A stretch of DNA of 64,000 nucleotides, taken from positions 1-64,000 of the forward strand of contig CAUFMG010000015.1 in NCBI GenBank assembly GCA_959026725.1. Direction: 5' to 3'. Shown here in pieces: positions 42,368 to 50,550 of the stretch. This stretch comes from an uncultured Collinsella sp. Lineage in GTDB: Bacteria > Actinomycetota > Coriobacteriia > Coriobacteriales > Coriobacteriaceae. Every line of letters begins with the position of its first letter. Position 1 is the first letter of the stretch. Under the pieces are notes generated by a model. The model worked only from the letters and a program-made list of their open reading frames with translations. It ran no database searches and was not told the origin of the DNA. A program made the translations under genes and the position numbers.

Positions 42368-42664
42368 CGAGGGCCGGGGCGGCCTGGTTAGGTTTGGGAA
42401 GTGGGCTTCGCGAACTTCCCAAACCTAACCAGGCCGCCCCGGCCCCGGCAATGTAATCCTAGCTGACCAAAGTTAGATGCGCAGTCTCCAGGGCAGCATC
42501 AGCAAAGTCACCATTGCATTAAAAATTATCAGCCCCGCAAAACGAAACGGCCGAGAGGGCCTGCTCCGGGCGGGTGCCCTTCCTCGGGGAAGTTCGCGAA
42601 GCCCACTTCCCCGAGGAAGGGCACCCGCCCGGAGCAGGCCCCAGCGCGAGACCGTCCCGGATGC
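42368..42664. repeat. Twin-hairpin element, copy B
   Basis: Same design as 41109-41404. Hairpin 1 pairs 42371-42402 with 42414-42445 (32 bp, loop GGGCTTCGCGA). Hairpin 2 pairs 42557-42593 with 42605-42641 (37 bp, loop TCGCGAAGCCC). The linker is 111 bases and shares CCCCGCAAAACGAAACGG with copy A. The tail again runs into a stop codon, that of phosphoketolase at 42664. It fills the whole 320-base gap between phosphoketolase and the AEC gene. Confidence 0.85.
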
Positions 42665-45192
42665 TACTCGTTGTCGCCAGCGGTCATTTGGGTTGCGGAG
42701 AGCGCGCCGTCGGCTGCGGTTGCGGCAGCGGCGTCGGGCCAGACCCAGTCGGTGAAGGCCGGGTGATCATAGCCCTCGTCGCAAGCGAACTCGAAGGCCT
42801 CGGTGCGGAAGTCCTCCCACTCGTTGATCTGTTCGGCAAACTTGTCGGCATCGACCATGCGCAGCACGTCGGCAGCCAGGGCCCAGCGGTCCATGTTGTT
42901 CAGGCGCAGCATGTCGAACGGCGTGGTCGTGGAGCCCTTCTCCTCATAGCCGTGGACGCGGAAGGCGTCGTGGCCGGGGCGGTTCCAGATCAGGCGGCGA
43001 ATCGTGCCGGCATAGGCGTGGAAGGCAAAGAGGACGGGCTTCTCACCGCAGCCGAACAGCTCGGCCCAGCGCTCGTCGCTGATGGCCTGGTCGTTCTCGC
43101 AGACGTTCTGGATCTTGAGCAGGTCGACCACGTTGACGAACCACACCTTGATGCCCAGCTCGCGCAGCATGTCTGTCGCGGCCAAGGCCTCGAGCGTCGG
43201 CACGTCGCCGCAGGTGGCGACCACGACATCGGCCTCGGCGAGCGAGTCGGCGGTCGATGCCCACTCCCAGGTCGCGACGCCCTCGGCGAGCTCCGCCTTG
43301 GCCTCATCGACCGTCTGGAAAGTCGGGGCGGGCTGCTTGCCGCAGAAGATGGCGTTGACGCAGTCGGTGGACTGGTAAACGCGCTCGGCAACGGCAAGGG
43401 CCATGTTGGCGTCGGCCGGATAGTAGGCATTCACGATATGCGTATCGTTGGCCTTGTTGAGCAGCAGGTCGATAAAGCCAGGGTCCTGATGCGAGAAGCC
43501 GTTGTGGTCCTGACGCCAGACGTGGCTCGACAGCAAAATGTTGAGGCCGCTGATGGGGGCACGCCACGGAATCTCGCGCTTGGTGGCCTCGAGCCACTTG
43601 CAGTGCTGGTTGACCATGGAGTCGACCACATGGACAAAGCTCTCGTAGGAGCTCCACACACCGGAGCGGCCGGTGAGCACGTAGGCCTCGAGGAAGCCCT
43701 CGCACTGGTGCTCGGACAGCTGCTCAACGACCTTGCCGGAGCCGGCCAGCAGCTCGTCGTTGGCCTCATCCTCGTAGAAGCCGGCATCCCACTGCTTTTT
43801 GGTCACCTTGTAGGCAGCCTGCAGGCGGTTGGACGCGGTCTCGTCGGGACCGAAGATGCGGAAGTCGTCCATGTTCTTAGCCAAGACATCGGCGGTGTAC
43901 TCACCAAAGACGCGGGCGGCCTCGGTGGAGCCCCAGCCGTGGCCCTTCTCGGCAACGGGAATCTCGTGGGCGTGGATATCGGGCAGCTCAAGCTCGCGAC
44001 GCACCTTACCGCCGTTTGCGTTGGGGTTGGCGCCGATGCGCAGCTCACCGGTCGGCATAAAGGCCGTCACCTCGGGGCGCACCTGGCCCTCGGGCGTAAA
44101 GAGCTCCTCGGGCTTGTAGGAGCGCAGCCACTCGCGAAGCACGCGGAAGTGCTCGTGGGTGTCCTTGGCGCTCGCCAGCGGCACCTGATGCGCGCGCCAG
44201 GAGTCTTCGGTCTTCTTGCCGTCGATCTGCTTGGGGCAGGTCCAACCCTTGGGCGTGCGGAACACGATCATGGGGTAGGCCGGACGGACCACGGTCTTGC
44301 CCGCGGCGGCCTGGGCCTGAGCGGTGGCCTTGATGTCGCAGATCTCGTCAAAGACCTTTTCAAACAGGGCGGCGAAGCGCTCGTGGATGCTCGCATGGCT
44401 CTCGTCGTCAAAACCGGCGACAAAGAAGTGCGGATTATAGCCCATGCCCTCAAAAAACTTGGTGAGTTCTTCGTCGGACACGCGGGCAAGGATAGTGGGG
44501 TTGGCGATCTTATAGCCGTTGAGATGCAGGATCGGCAAAACGATACCGTCGGTTGCCGGGTTCACGAGCTTGTTGGACTGCCAAGAAGTCGCGAGCGGAC
44601 CGGTCTCGGACTCGCCGTCGCCCACCACGGCCACGGCCAGCAGGCTCGGGTTGTCCATGACGGCGCCATAGGCGTGGCTGAGCGTGTAGCCGAGCTCGCC
44701 GCCCTCGTGGATGGAACCGGGCGTCTCGGGCGCAAAGTGGCTCGGAATGCCGCCGGGATAGGAGAACTGGCGGAAGAACTTCTGCAGGCCAGCCTCGTCA
44801 TCGGTGATGTCGGGGCGAATCTCGCGGTAGGTGCCGTCGAGCAGCGACTGGGCAGTACCGGCGGGACCGCCGTGGCCAGGACCCATCAGGAAGATGGCGT
44901 TCTGGTTGTGGTCGGCGATGAGGCGGTTGACGTGGCCGAACAGGAAGTTGATACCGGGCGTGGTTCCCCAGTGACCGACCAGGCGGTGCTTAACGTCCGG
45001 ACGACCAAAGTCACGCGTCTCGCCGGTCTTCTCGTCGACAAAGTCAGCACGCATCAGCGGGTTGGAGCGAAGGTAAATCTGGCCGACGGACAGATAGTTC
45101 GAGGCACGCCAATACAGGTCGACACCCTCGAGCTCGGAAGCCGGAACCTCATGTCCCAGTTTTTGCCACGGCGTTCCCAGTGTTTTAGCCAT
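42664..45192 (-). CDS. xfp: Phosphoketolase (xylulose 5-phosphate/fructose 6-phosphate)
   Basis: 842-residue thiamine-diphosphate enzyme making acetyl phosphate plus glyceraldehyde 3-phosphate or erythrose 4-phosphate. The TPP site motif GDGESETGPLATSWQSNK, MGPGHGGPAGTAQSLLDGTY near the N-terminus, LNGYKIANPT and a C-terminal transketolase-like region with NRPGHDAF are characteristic. Length fits Xfp (about 800-850). The promoter carries two LacI-type operators and the LacI gene is next upstream, so expression is probably sugar controlled. It gives the organism a bifid-shunt-like route. Confidence 0.95.
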   Translation of the reverse strand: MAKTLGTPWQKLGHEVPASELEGVDLYWRASNYLSVGQIYLRSNPLMRADFVDEKTGETRDFGRPDVKHRLVGHWGTTPGINFLFGHVNRLIADHNQNAIFLMGPGHGGPAGTAQSLLDGTYREIRPDITDDEAGLQKFFRQFSYPGGIPSHFAPETPGSIHEGGELGYTLSHAYGAVMDNPSLLAVAVVGDGESETGPLATSWQSNKLVNPATDGIVLPILHLNGYKIANPTILARVSDEELTKFFEGMGYNPHFFVAGFDDESHASIHERFAALFEKVFDEICDIKATAQAQAAAGKTVVRPAYPMIVFRTPKGWTCPKQIDGKKTEDSWRAHQVPLASAKDTHEHFRVLREWLRSYKPEELFTPEGQVRPEVTAFMPTGELRIGANPNANGGKVRRELELPDIHAHEIPVAEKGHGWGSTEAARVFGEYTADVLAKNMDDFRIFGPDETASNRLQAAYKVTKKQWDAGFYEDEANDELLAGSGKVVEQLSEHQCEGFLEAYVLTGRSGVWSSYESFVHVVDSMVNQHCKWLEATKREIPWRAPISGLNILLSSHVWRQDHNGFSHQDPGFIDLLLNKANDTHIVNAYYPADANMALAVAERVYQSTDCVNAIFCGKQPAPTFQTVDEAKAELAEGVATWEWASTADSLAEADVVVATCGDVPTLEALAATDMLRELGIKVWFVNVVDLLKIQNVCENDQAISDERWAELFGCGEKPVLFAFHAYAGTIRRLIWNRPGHDAFRVHGYEEKGSTTTPFDMLRLNNMDRWALAADVLRMVDADKFAEQINEWEDFRTEAFEFACDEGYDHPAFTDWVWPDAAAATAADGALSATQMTAGDNE

Positions 45193-45248
45193 TGTTTATG
45201 TCCCTTCGCTGCGCGGTCACCCTCCGATACGGCAACCTTTCGTTGGGA

Positions 45249-45300
45249 CTAGTATATTTGCTAAAACGTTTTATCAAGGTGAAAAAACGTTTTATTATCC
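45249..45300 (-). promoter_or_regulatory. Phosphoketolase promoter with two LacI-family operators
   Basis: TAAAACGTTTTA (45262-45273, a perfect palindrome) and AAAAACGTTTTA (45283-45294) have centres 21 bases apart, two helical turns. On the minus strand TTGATA and TATACT (15-base spacing) form a possible promoter, with the first operator between them. Repression by the adjacent LacI protein is the simplest reading. Confidence 0.7.
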
Positions 45301-45396
45301 TTATTTGCCTTATGAATCGGCAAAACGAGACATTCACCTGCGGCATTGCCTGTCACAGGTACTTCACAATCGATCTCCACGAATTGATAAACGTGT

Positions 45397-46425
45397 TTAG
45401 TTGTGTTTAGTAAGCTCGAGCACGCTGTCCTTTACGATGAGCGCAGGCTCCAAAACCACCTCTTCGGCACGCCTGCCGCCCTTGCCGGCAAGCCGCTTGG
45501 ACATGCAGCCAAAAGCATGCTCGGCGAGCACACCCGGATCCTGCTCAATCGCCGTCAGCGCTGGCTCAAAGAGAACGTCGGCCGCCGAGTTGTCATAGCT
45601 TACGACCGAGATATCGCCCGGAATGCTCTTCCCCATCTCGTGCAGGCGCTTGAGCAAGCCCAGCGCGATGTTATCCGAACTTGCAAACACAGCGGTGGCG
45701 TCGGTCGCCAGCACCGCTTCCGATGCCTCGTAGGCACTCGGGATGTAATACTCGCTCTCGAACTCCAAGCGCGCATCGATGGGCAGCCCCACCTCGCGCA
45801 GCGCACGCTCGTAGCCGGCGAGACGCTTGCGGCCCGTGTTGGACCGGCGCGCGTTGACCAGGCAGGCGATACGACGGTGACCCTGTTCGATTAGATAGCG
45901 GGTGGCCATGTAGCCGCCCATCTCGTGGTCGAACATCACCTTGTCGCACTCGAGCCCCTCAATGGCACGGTCGACCATCACGGCAGGGATAGGCAGATGG
46001 CTGACTTCTTCGCGCAGGGCGCGGTCGTCGGAGAACTCGTCGCCTACGACCAGGAAGACGCCATCAACGCCGCGCGTCACCAGCTGGCGCAGCAGCTCCA
46101 GATCGTCATCGGCGCTTCCGCCCGAGCTGGTAATGAAGAGCGCATAGCCGTCCTCGCGGCAGCGCTTTTCCAGGCTACCGGCGAGCGAGGCAAAAAAGCG
46201 GCTCTCGATGTTAGGGACGATAAGGCCCAGGGTGCGCGACTCGCGCATGACCAGGCTGCGCGCGATCTGGTTGGGAACATAGTGGTTGCGCGCCGCGACC
46301 TCTTTGATGAGCTTGCGGTTTTCTTCCGAGATGCGACAGGGCCGATTATTGAGCACAAGCGAGACCGACGAGGGGGAAAGCCCCACCTCCTGGGCGATCT
46401 GCTTGAGGGTGACTTTGTTGGCCAT
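45397..46425 (-). CDS. LacI-family transcriptional regulator
   Basis: 342-residue regulator. The helix-turn-helix is VTLKQIAQEVGLSPSSVSLV, the hinge has NHYVPNQIARSLVMRESR, and a periplasmic-binding-protein-like effector domain follows (LGLIVPNIESRFFASLAGS, FASSDNIALGLLKRL, ISVVSYDNSAADVLFEPALT). GGAAGGAG precedes the ATG. It lies just upstream of phosphoketolase on the same strand, whose promoter contains two LacI-type palindromes, so it most likely controls that gene. The effector is unknown. Confidence 0.92.
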   Translation of the reverse strand: MANKVTLKQIAQEVGLSPSSVSLVLNNRPCRISEENRKLIKEVAARNHYVPNQIARSLVMRESRTLGLIVPNIESRFFASLAGSLEKRCREDGYALFITSSGGSADDDLELLRQLVTRGVDGVFLVVGDEFSDDRALREEVSHLPIPAVMVDRAIEGLECDKVMFDHEMGGYMATRYLIEQGHRRIACLVNARRSNTGRKRLAGYERALREVGLPIDARLEFESEYYIPSAYEASEAVLATDATAVFASSDNIALGLLKRLHEMGKSIPGDISVVSYDNSAADVLFEPALTAIEQDPGVLAEHAFGCMSKRLAGKGGRRAEEVVLEPALIVKDSVLELTKHN

Positions 46426-46608
46426 CTCGCTCCTTCCGGGTTTACGCGCAATCTCTTGAAAGTATAGCGACTACCCCTCTACCTCGGTGATAAACACTTT
46501 ACCAATCCGGTAGACGGCTGTTTTATCGCCGCCAGCGCACCAAATCCGTCCGGGTGGGGTATATTGCAATCGATTGATGACAACGACCACCAAAAGGCGG
46601 ATATTCGT

Positions 46609-47571
46609 ATGCACGAGAACGACTTTTTTAACGAGGACCTGCTGTGCGCGCTTGCTGGCGTTGCCGGCGAGGACAACGTACTGATGAGCGAGCCCATGCG
46701 CGAGCACACCACGTTTAAGATCGGCGGCCCGGCCGACGTCTTTGTCACGCCCGATACCGAGCAGGGCCTCGTCGCCACGCTCGATACCTGCTATCGCTGC
46801 GATCTGCCCCTCACCATCGTGGGCAACGGCTCCGACCTACTCGTCGGCGACAAGGGCATCCGCGGCGTCGTCGTGGCGCTGGGCGAAGGCCTCTCCGACA
46901 TTACGATCGACGGCACGCACGTCACGGCAGCAGCGGGCGCGCTGCTCTCGGACGTAGCGGCCGCGGCAGCCGAGGCAAGTCTCACCGGCATGGAGCCCAT
47001 CTCGGGCATCCCCGGATCGGTCGGCGGCGCCTGCTACATGAACGCCGGAGCCTACGGTGCCTGCATGGCAGACGTGCTGGAGTCTGTGCGCGTCTACAAG
47101 CCCGCTCGTCAGCTCGACGACGGCACGCGAGGCAGCGGCAACATCATCGAATTCGATGTCGACGAGCTCAACCTGGGTTATCGCAAGAGCCGCATTGCCG
47201 ACGACGGCTTTATCGTACTCTCGGCCACCTTCAACCTTGCCCCGGGCAACGCCGCGATGATCAAGGCCGACATGGACGACTACCGTCAGCGCCGCGAGGA
47301 CAAGCAGCCGCTCGACATGCCGAGCGCCGGCTCCACCTTCAAGCGCCCCGAGGGCTACTTTGCCGGTAAGCTCATCATGGACGCCGGCCTGCGCGGTCAC
47401 GCCATCGGCGGCGCCCAGGTGAGCGAGAAGCACTGCGGCTTCATCGTCAACGCCGACCACGCCACCGCCGCCGACGTCGACGAACTCATCCGCCACATCC
47501 AAACAACCGTCAAAGACCAATTCAACGTAGACCTAGAACCCGAAGTCCACCGAGTAGGCGAATTCCTCTAG
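46609..47571 (+). CDS. murB: UDP-N-acetylenolpyruvoylglucosamine reductase
   Basis: 320-residue FAD enzyme making UDP-MurNAc for peptidoglycan. FAD-binding segments are NTTFKIGG-like (HTTFKIGGPADVF), VGNGSDLLV and GIPGSVGGACYMNAGAYG. The catalytic serine is in PSAGSTFKRP and the glutamate in EPEVHRVGEF. The type is IIb-like (no long extra loop). The start at ATG 46609 has AAGGCGG at about eight bases. TATATT near 46559 could be its -10. It is divergent from lacI. Confidence 0.95.
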   Translation: MHENDFFNEDLLCALAGVAGEDNVLMSEPMREHTTFKIGGPADVFVTPDTEQGLVATLDTCYRCDLPLTIVGNGSDLLVGDKGIRGVVVALGEGLSDITIDGTHVTAAAGALLSDVAAAAAEASLTGMEPISGIPGSVGGACYMNAGAYGACMADVLESVRVYKPARQLDDGTRGSGNIIEFDVDELNLGYRKSRIADDGFIVLSATFNLAPGNAAMIKADMDDYRQRREDKQPLDMPSAGSTFKRPEGYFAGKLIMDAGLRGHAIGGAQVSEKHCGFIVNADHATAADVDELIRHIQTTVKDQFNVDLEPEVHRVGEFL

Positions 47572-47575
47572 CAAA

Positions 47576-47597
47576 GAAGGCCCCGAAAGGGGCCTTC
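47576..47597 (+). terminator. Hairpin after murB
   Basis: Arms 47576-47584 and 47589-47597 form a 9-bp GC stem with a GAAA loop, 5 bases after the murB stop. The T tract is weak (CACCATATTTATT). Confidence 0.6.
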
Positions 47598-47649
47598 ACC
47601 ATATTTATTCAGATAACCCAGTCCGGTGTGTCGCGCTCAGGACCCGAGA

Positions 47650-47780
47650 GGGCCGCGATAGTCCGAGAGGCATAAGGTTGATCGCGAGTTCCGCACGAGC
47701 CGGAGAGCACTTAATGTGCTCTCCGTGCGAGCAGGACTGTCCGAGCAGGCAACCTTATGCCTCTCGGACTGTCCCGGCCC
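47650..47780. repeat. 131-bp palindromic element between convergent genes
   Basis: Outer arms 47650-47680 and 47750-47780 pair over 31 bases with one mismatch and one G-U. An inner 10-bp hairpin (47701-47710 with 47716-47725, loop TTAAT) sits between. The element ends 10 bases before the stop of the secreted hydrolase gene. It has no T tract and no ORF. Outer sequence GGGCCG resembles the foot of the twin-hairpin elements, but the rest differs. Confidence 0.6.
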
Positions 47781-47789
47781 AACTTATCG

Positions 47790-48998
47790 TTACGACAGCG
47801 CGATACCGCCGAGCCAGCCCCAGCGCACGCCAGAGCCAGTGCCGTAGAACCCAATGAACGAGTCAAGCGACCTCGACGTGATGGCGCCCTCGTTGCTCAT
47901 AACGATGCCGCCGCCAACATAGATGCCCACGTGTCCGTACAGCAGACCCGGCGTACCGGTGCCGCTGTGCGACGAGTCGGCCACGATCATGCCCACCTGC
48001 AGCGCCGAGCGGTCGGAGCTATAGCACCATGCGTTAAACATGTCGCACGCATTGCCGCCAAAGTAGCCAACGCCGGCGTTACGGAAGACATTGGTGACCC
48101 ACGCCGCGCACCAGTTCTGACCCGGCGAAGGCGTGGAGTAGCACGCGTTGACGACGGCCTGTTGTTTGCCCGAGCCGGCATTCTGTTGCGGGGTTCCGGG
48201 CGCATACGATCCGCCACCCGAGCTTGAACCACCCGAGTAGGAATTGTTCTTGTTCGCGGCAGCCGCGGCGGCAGCGGCAGCCTTCCTGGCAGCTTCCTCG
48301 GCCTGGGCAGCAGCGAGAATCTCGGAATCGCGCTGAGCCATGAGCTCCTTGACGTCGTCAGAAAGACCGTTCAGCACAGTCTGGACCTCTTGCTGCTTGG
48401 CCTGCATGTCCTGCATCTGAGCAGTCTGCTGGTCCTTGAGCTTCTCCAAGTCGGCCTTCTGCGACTCGAGCTCGGTCTTTTGTGCATCGAGCTCTTCTTG
48501 AATGGTTTGGATGTCCTCGATGGCGTCGCGGTCGCTCTTGTTGATCTTCTCGACGTAATGCGCGTTAGCGACGAGCTCCTCAAACGAGCCCGAGGCCAAT
48601 AGCAGCGACAGGATGTTGGTGCCGCCCGACTTATAGCTGGCGGCTACGCGATCGGAAAGATCGCCGCGCTTCTTTTTGAGCTCGGCCTTCTTTTCATCGA
48701 TCTGGGCCTGCGTATCGTCGATCTTGCCCTGCACGCCCTCGATATCGTTGAGGGTCTGGGCATTCTTGTTGGCCAGCGCCGCGTACTCGTTTGCGATGCT
48801 GTCGAGCTGAGCCTGGACCTCGTCGAGCTGGGCCTGGGCCGCATTCAGTTTATCAGTGGTTTCCTTCGTGGCCTCAGCCGCATGCGCATGGATGGGCAGG
48901 CCAAAAAGAACGGCCGCAGAAGCGGCACCGAACAGCGCCTTGAGGGCGGTGCGGCGCGAAAGCTCCTGGGAAAGGATGGAATTGCTGTTTGGTGACAT
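47790..48998 (-). CDS. Secreted coiled-coil murein hydrolase, NlpC/P60- or CHAP-like
   Basis: 402-residue exported protein. A twin-arginine-like signal SRRTALKALFGAASAA ends at HAHA. Residues about 45-235 are a long coiled coil (repeated EVQAQLDSI, IDDTQAQIDEKKAELKKK, KADLEKLKDQQ), as in P60/PcsB/RipA-type hydrolases. An Ala run and a Gly/Ser-rich linker follow. The C-terminal catalytic domain has cysteine in GQNWCAAWV and histidine in YGHVGIYVGGG. It would cut peptidoglycan peptides during division or growth. The ending is WGWLGGIALS. It is convergent with murB. Confidence 0.85.
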   Translation of the reverse strand: MSPNSNSILSQELSRRTALKALFGAASAAVLFGLPIHAHAAEATKETTDKLNAAQAQLDEVQAQLDSIANEYAALANKNAQTLNDIEGVQGKIDDTQAQIDEKKAELKKKRGDLSDRVAASYKSGGTNILSLLLASGSFEELVANAHYVEKINKSDRDAIEDIQTIQEELDAQKTELESQKADLEKLKDQQTAQMQDMQAKQQEVQTVLNGLSDDVKELMAQRDSEILAAAQAEEAARKAAAAAAAAANKNNSYSGGSSSGGGSYAPGTPQQNAGSGKQQAVVNACYSTPSPGQNWCAAWVTNVFRNAGVGYFGGNACDMFNAWCYSSDRSALQVGMIVADSSHSGTGTPGLLYGHVGIYVGGGIVMSNEGAITSRSLDSFIGFYGTGSGVRWGWLGGIALS

Positions 48999-49268
48999 AT
49001 CTACTCCGTTACATGTTTATTTATATGTCGCTCAACGCATACATATTAGCGCACATCCGACGCGTCCCAACGATTTCCACGAACGGCAGCGAACCATATG
49101 TCGGCGGTCAGCGGCTTGTAAGCATATGTCAAAGAGATGGCACAGCGTGCGAGCTCTATTATGAGTACGTTAACATAATCGTCTGCTTTTCCTGGCGTGC
49201 GCGTTTTGGGCGCCCTTGCCTGCGCTATACTCCCCTCAAGAAGTGTTCCTGATTCGATAGGAGACTAC
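48999..49268. other. Intergenic region upstream of galE
   Basis: This holds the divergent promoters of the secreted hydrolase and galE. For galE, TATACT at 49226-49231 is the -10, with TTTTGG at 49204-49209 (16-base spacer) as a weak -35. Nothing else is recognised. Confidence 0.5.
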
Positions 49269-50330
49269 ATGTCCGAAGCACTCGACCCCAAAGACACCTG
49301 CGTCCTCGTTACCGGTGGCGCCGGCTTTATCGGCTCGCACACCGTCGTTCAGCTGCTCGAGGGCGGCTACCAGGTCGTCATCGTCGATGACCTCTCCAAC
49401 TCCAGCGCTGTCGCCGTCGACCGCGTCAAGACCATCGTGGGCGAAGAGGCCGCCAAAAACCTCACCTTCTACGAGGCCAACGTGCTCGACCGCGAGGCCA
49501 TGAACAAGATCTTCGATACCCATCAGATCGACCGCGTCATCCACTTTGCCGGCTTTAAGGCCGTCGGCGAGTCGGTGAGCAAGCCCGTCGAGTACTATCA
49601 CAACAACATCGAGAACACCCTGGTGCTCGTCGACGTCATGCGCAACCACGGCTGCAAGTCCATCATCTTCTCGAGCTCCTCGACCGTCTACGGCGATCCG
49701 GACAACCCGCCCGTCACCGAGGAGGACCCCAAGAAGCCCGCGACCAACCCCTATGGCTGGACCAAGTGGATGATCGAGCAGATCCTCATGGACGTTCACA
49801 CCGCCGACCCCGAGTGGGACGTCGTGCTGCTCCGTTACTTCAACCCCATCGGCGCCCACCCGTCGGGCCTGATCGGCGAGGACCCCAAAGGCATCCCCAA
49901 CAACCTGGTGCCCTACGTTGCCCAGGTCGCCGTCGGTAAGCTCGAGGCCGTTCAGGTCTTTGGCAACGACTACCCCACCCCCGACGGCACCGGCGTGCGC
50001 GACTACATCCACGTGTGCGACCTGGCATCGGGCCACGTTGCCGCGCTTAACTGGATGAACGGCAAGACCGGCGTCGAGATCTTCAACCTGGGCACCGGCA
50101 CCGGCACCTCGGTGCTCGAGGTCGTCGCCGCCTTCTCCAAGGCCTGCGGCAAGGAGCTGCCCTACGTGATTCGCGAGCGCCGCGCCGGCGACATCGCCGC
50201 CAACTGGTGCGATGCCTCCAAGGCCGAGCGCATGATGGGCTGGAAGGCCCAGTACGACATCGCGGACATGTGCCGCGATAGCTGGAACTGGCAGAGCCAC
50301 AACCCCAACGGCTTCGCCGACGCCGAGTAG
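49269..50330 (+). CDS. galE: UDP-glucose 4-epimerase
   Basis: 353-residue short-chain dehydrogenase-type epimerase interconverting UDP-glucose and UDP-galactose. The NAD-binding motif is TGGAGFIGSH at residues 15-24. The catalytic S-Y-K set is in FSSSSTVYGD and NPYGWTKWMIEQ. GVRDYIHVCDLASGH and RRAGDIAANWCD also fit. ATG 49269 with AGGAGA upstream is preferred over a frame beginning at 49197. A strong terminator follows. It feeds the Leloir pathway and envelope glycan synthesis. Confidence 0.96.
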   Translation: MSEALDPKDTCVLVTGGAGFIGSHTVVQLLEGGYQVVIVDDLSNSSAVAVDRVKTIVGEEAAKNLTFYEANVLDREAMNKIFDTHQIDRVIHFAGFKAVGESVSKPVEYYHNNIENTLVLVDVMRNHGCKSIIFSSSSTVYGDPDNPPVTEEDPKKPATNPYGWTKWMIEQILMDVHTADPEWDVVLLRYFNPIGAHPSGLIGEDPKGIPNNLVPYVAQVAVGKLEAVQVFGNDYPTPDGTGVRDYIHVCDLASGHVAALNWMNGKTGVEIFNLGTGTGTSVLEVVAAFSKACGKELPYVIRERRAGDIAANWCDASKAERMMGWKAQYDIADMCRDSWNWQSHNPNGFADAE

Positions 50331-50352
50331 CAAAACCCTACATACCGCTCTT

Positions 50353-50386
50353 GCCCCGATCTCACGTTGTGAGGTCGGGGCTTTTT
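50353..50386 (+). terminator. Terminator of galE
   Basis: Arms 50353-50364 and 50370-50381 form a 12-bp stem with one mismatch, followed by five T. Confidence 0.9.
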
Positions 50387-50398
50387 CATGGCATGTAA

Positions 50399-50452
50399 CC
50401 ATTCGCCGAAAATCGACCAACTTTTTTATCTTGCCTGTACATGTTTAAACAA
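50399..50452 (+). promoter_or_regulatory. Regulatory region of malQ
   Basis: CCATTCGCCGA at 50399-50409 is one base off the CCGTTCRCCGA box seen ahead of the ABC transporter and PTS operons. ATGTTTAAACAA at 50441-50452 matches the near-palindrome TTGTTTAAACAA found around the GntR regulator at 59421. TATCTT at about 50426-50431 between them could be the -10, so the near-palindrome would lie at the start site. Confidence 0.55.
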
Positions 50453-50550
50453 TATGTTTTACGATAGGCGTATCGAATCAGGACATCGGAGGCGGACTGC
50501 ACACCCATCGGCAGGCCGACCCCACAACAAGAAGGTTGGTGAGCGCATTC

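Noticed and set aside
41112..42641. Twin-hairpin elements as ordinary Rho-independent terminators
   Set aside because: None of the four hairpins is followed by a T tract on either strand, and a terminator would not need mirrored conserved loops.
41109..42664. Twin-hairpin elements as a retron or group II intron remnant
   Set aside because: No reverse transcriptase gene is nearby, and the fold lacks the branched features of those RNAs.
42574..45252. An 892-codon plus-strand open frame opposite phosphoketolase
   Set aside because: It is the antisense of a confidently identified gene, rich in Gly/Leu/Val/Ala as expected from high-GC antisense frames, and has no family motifs.
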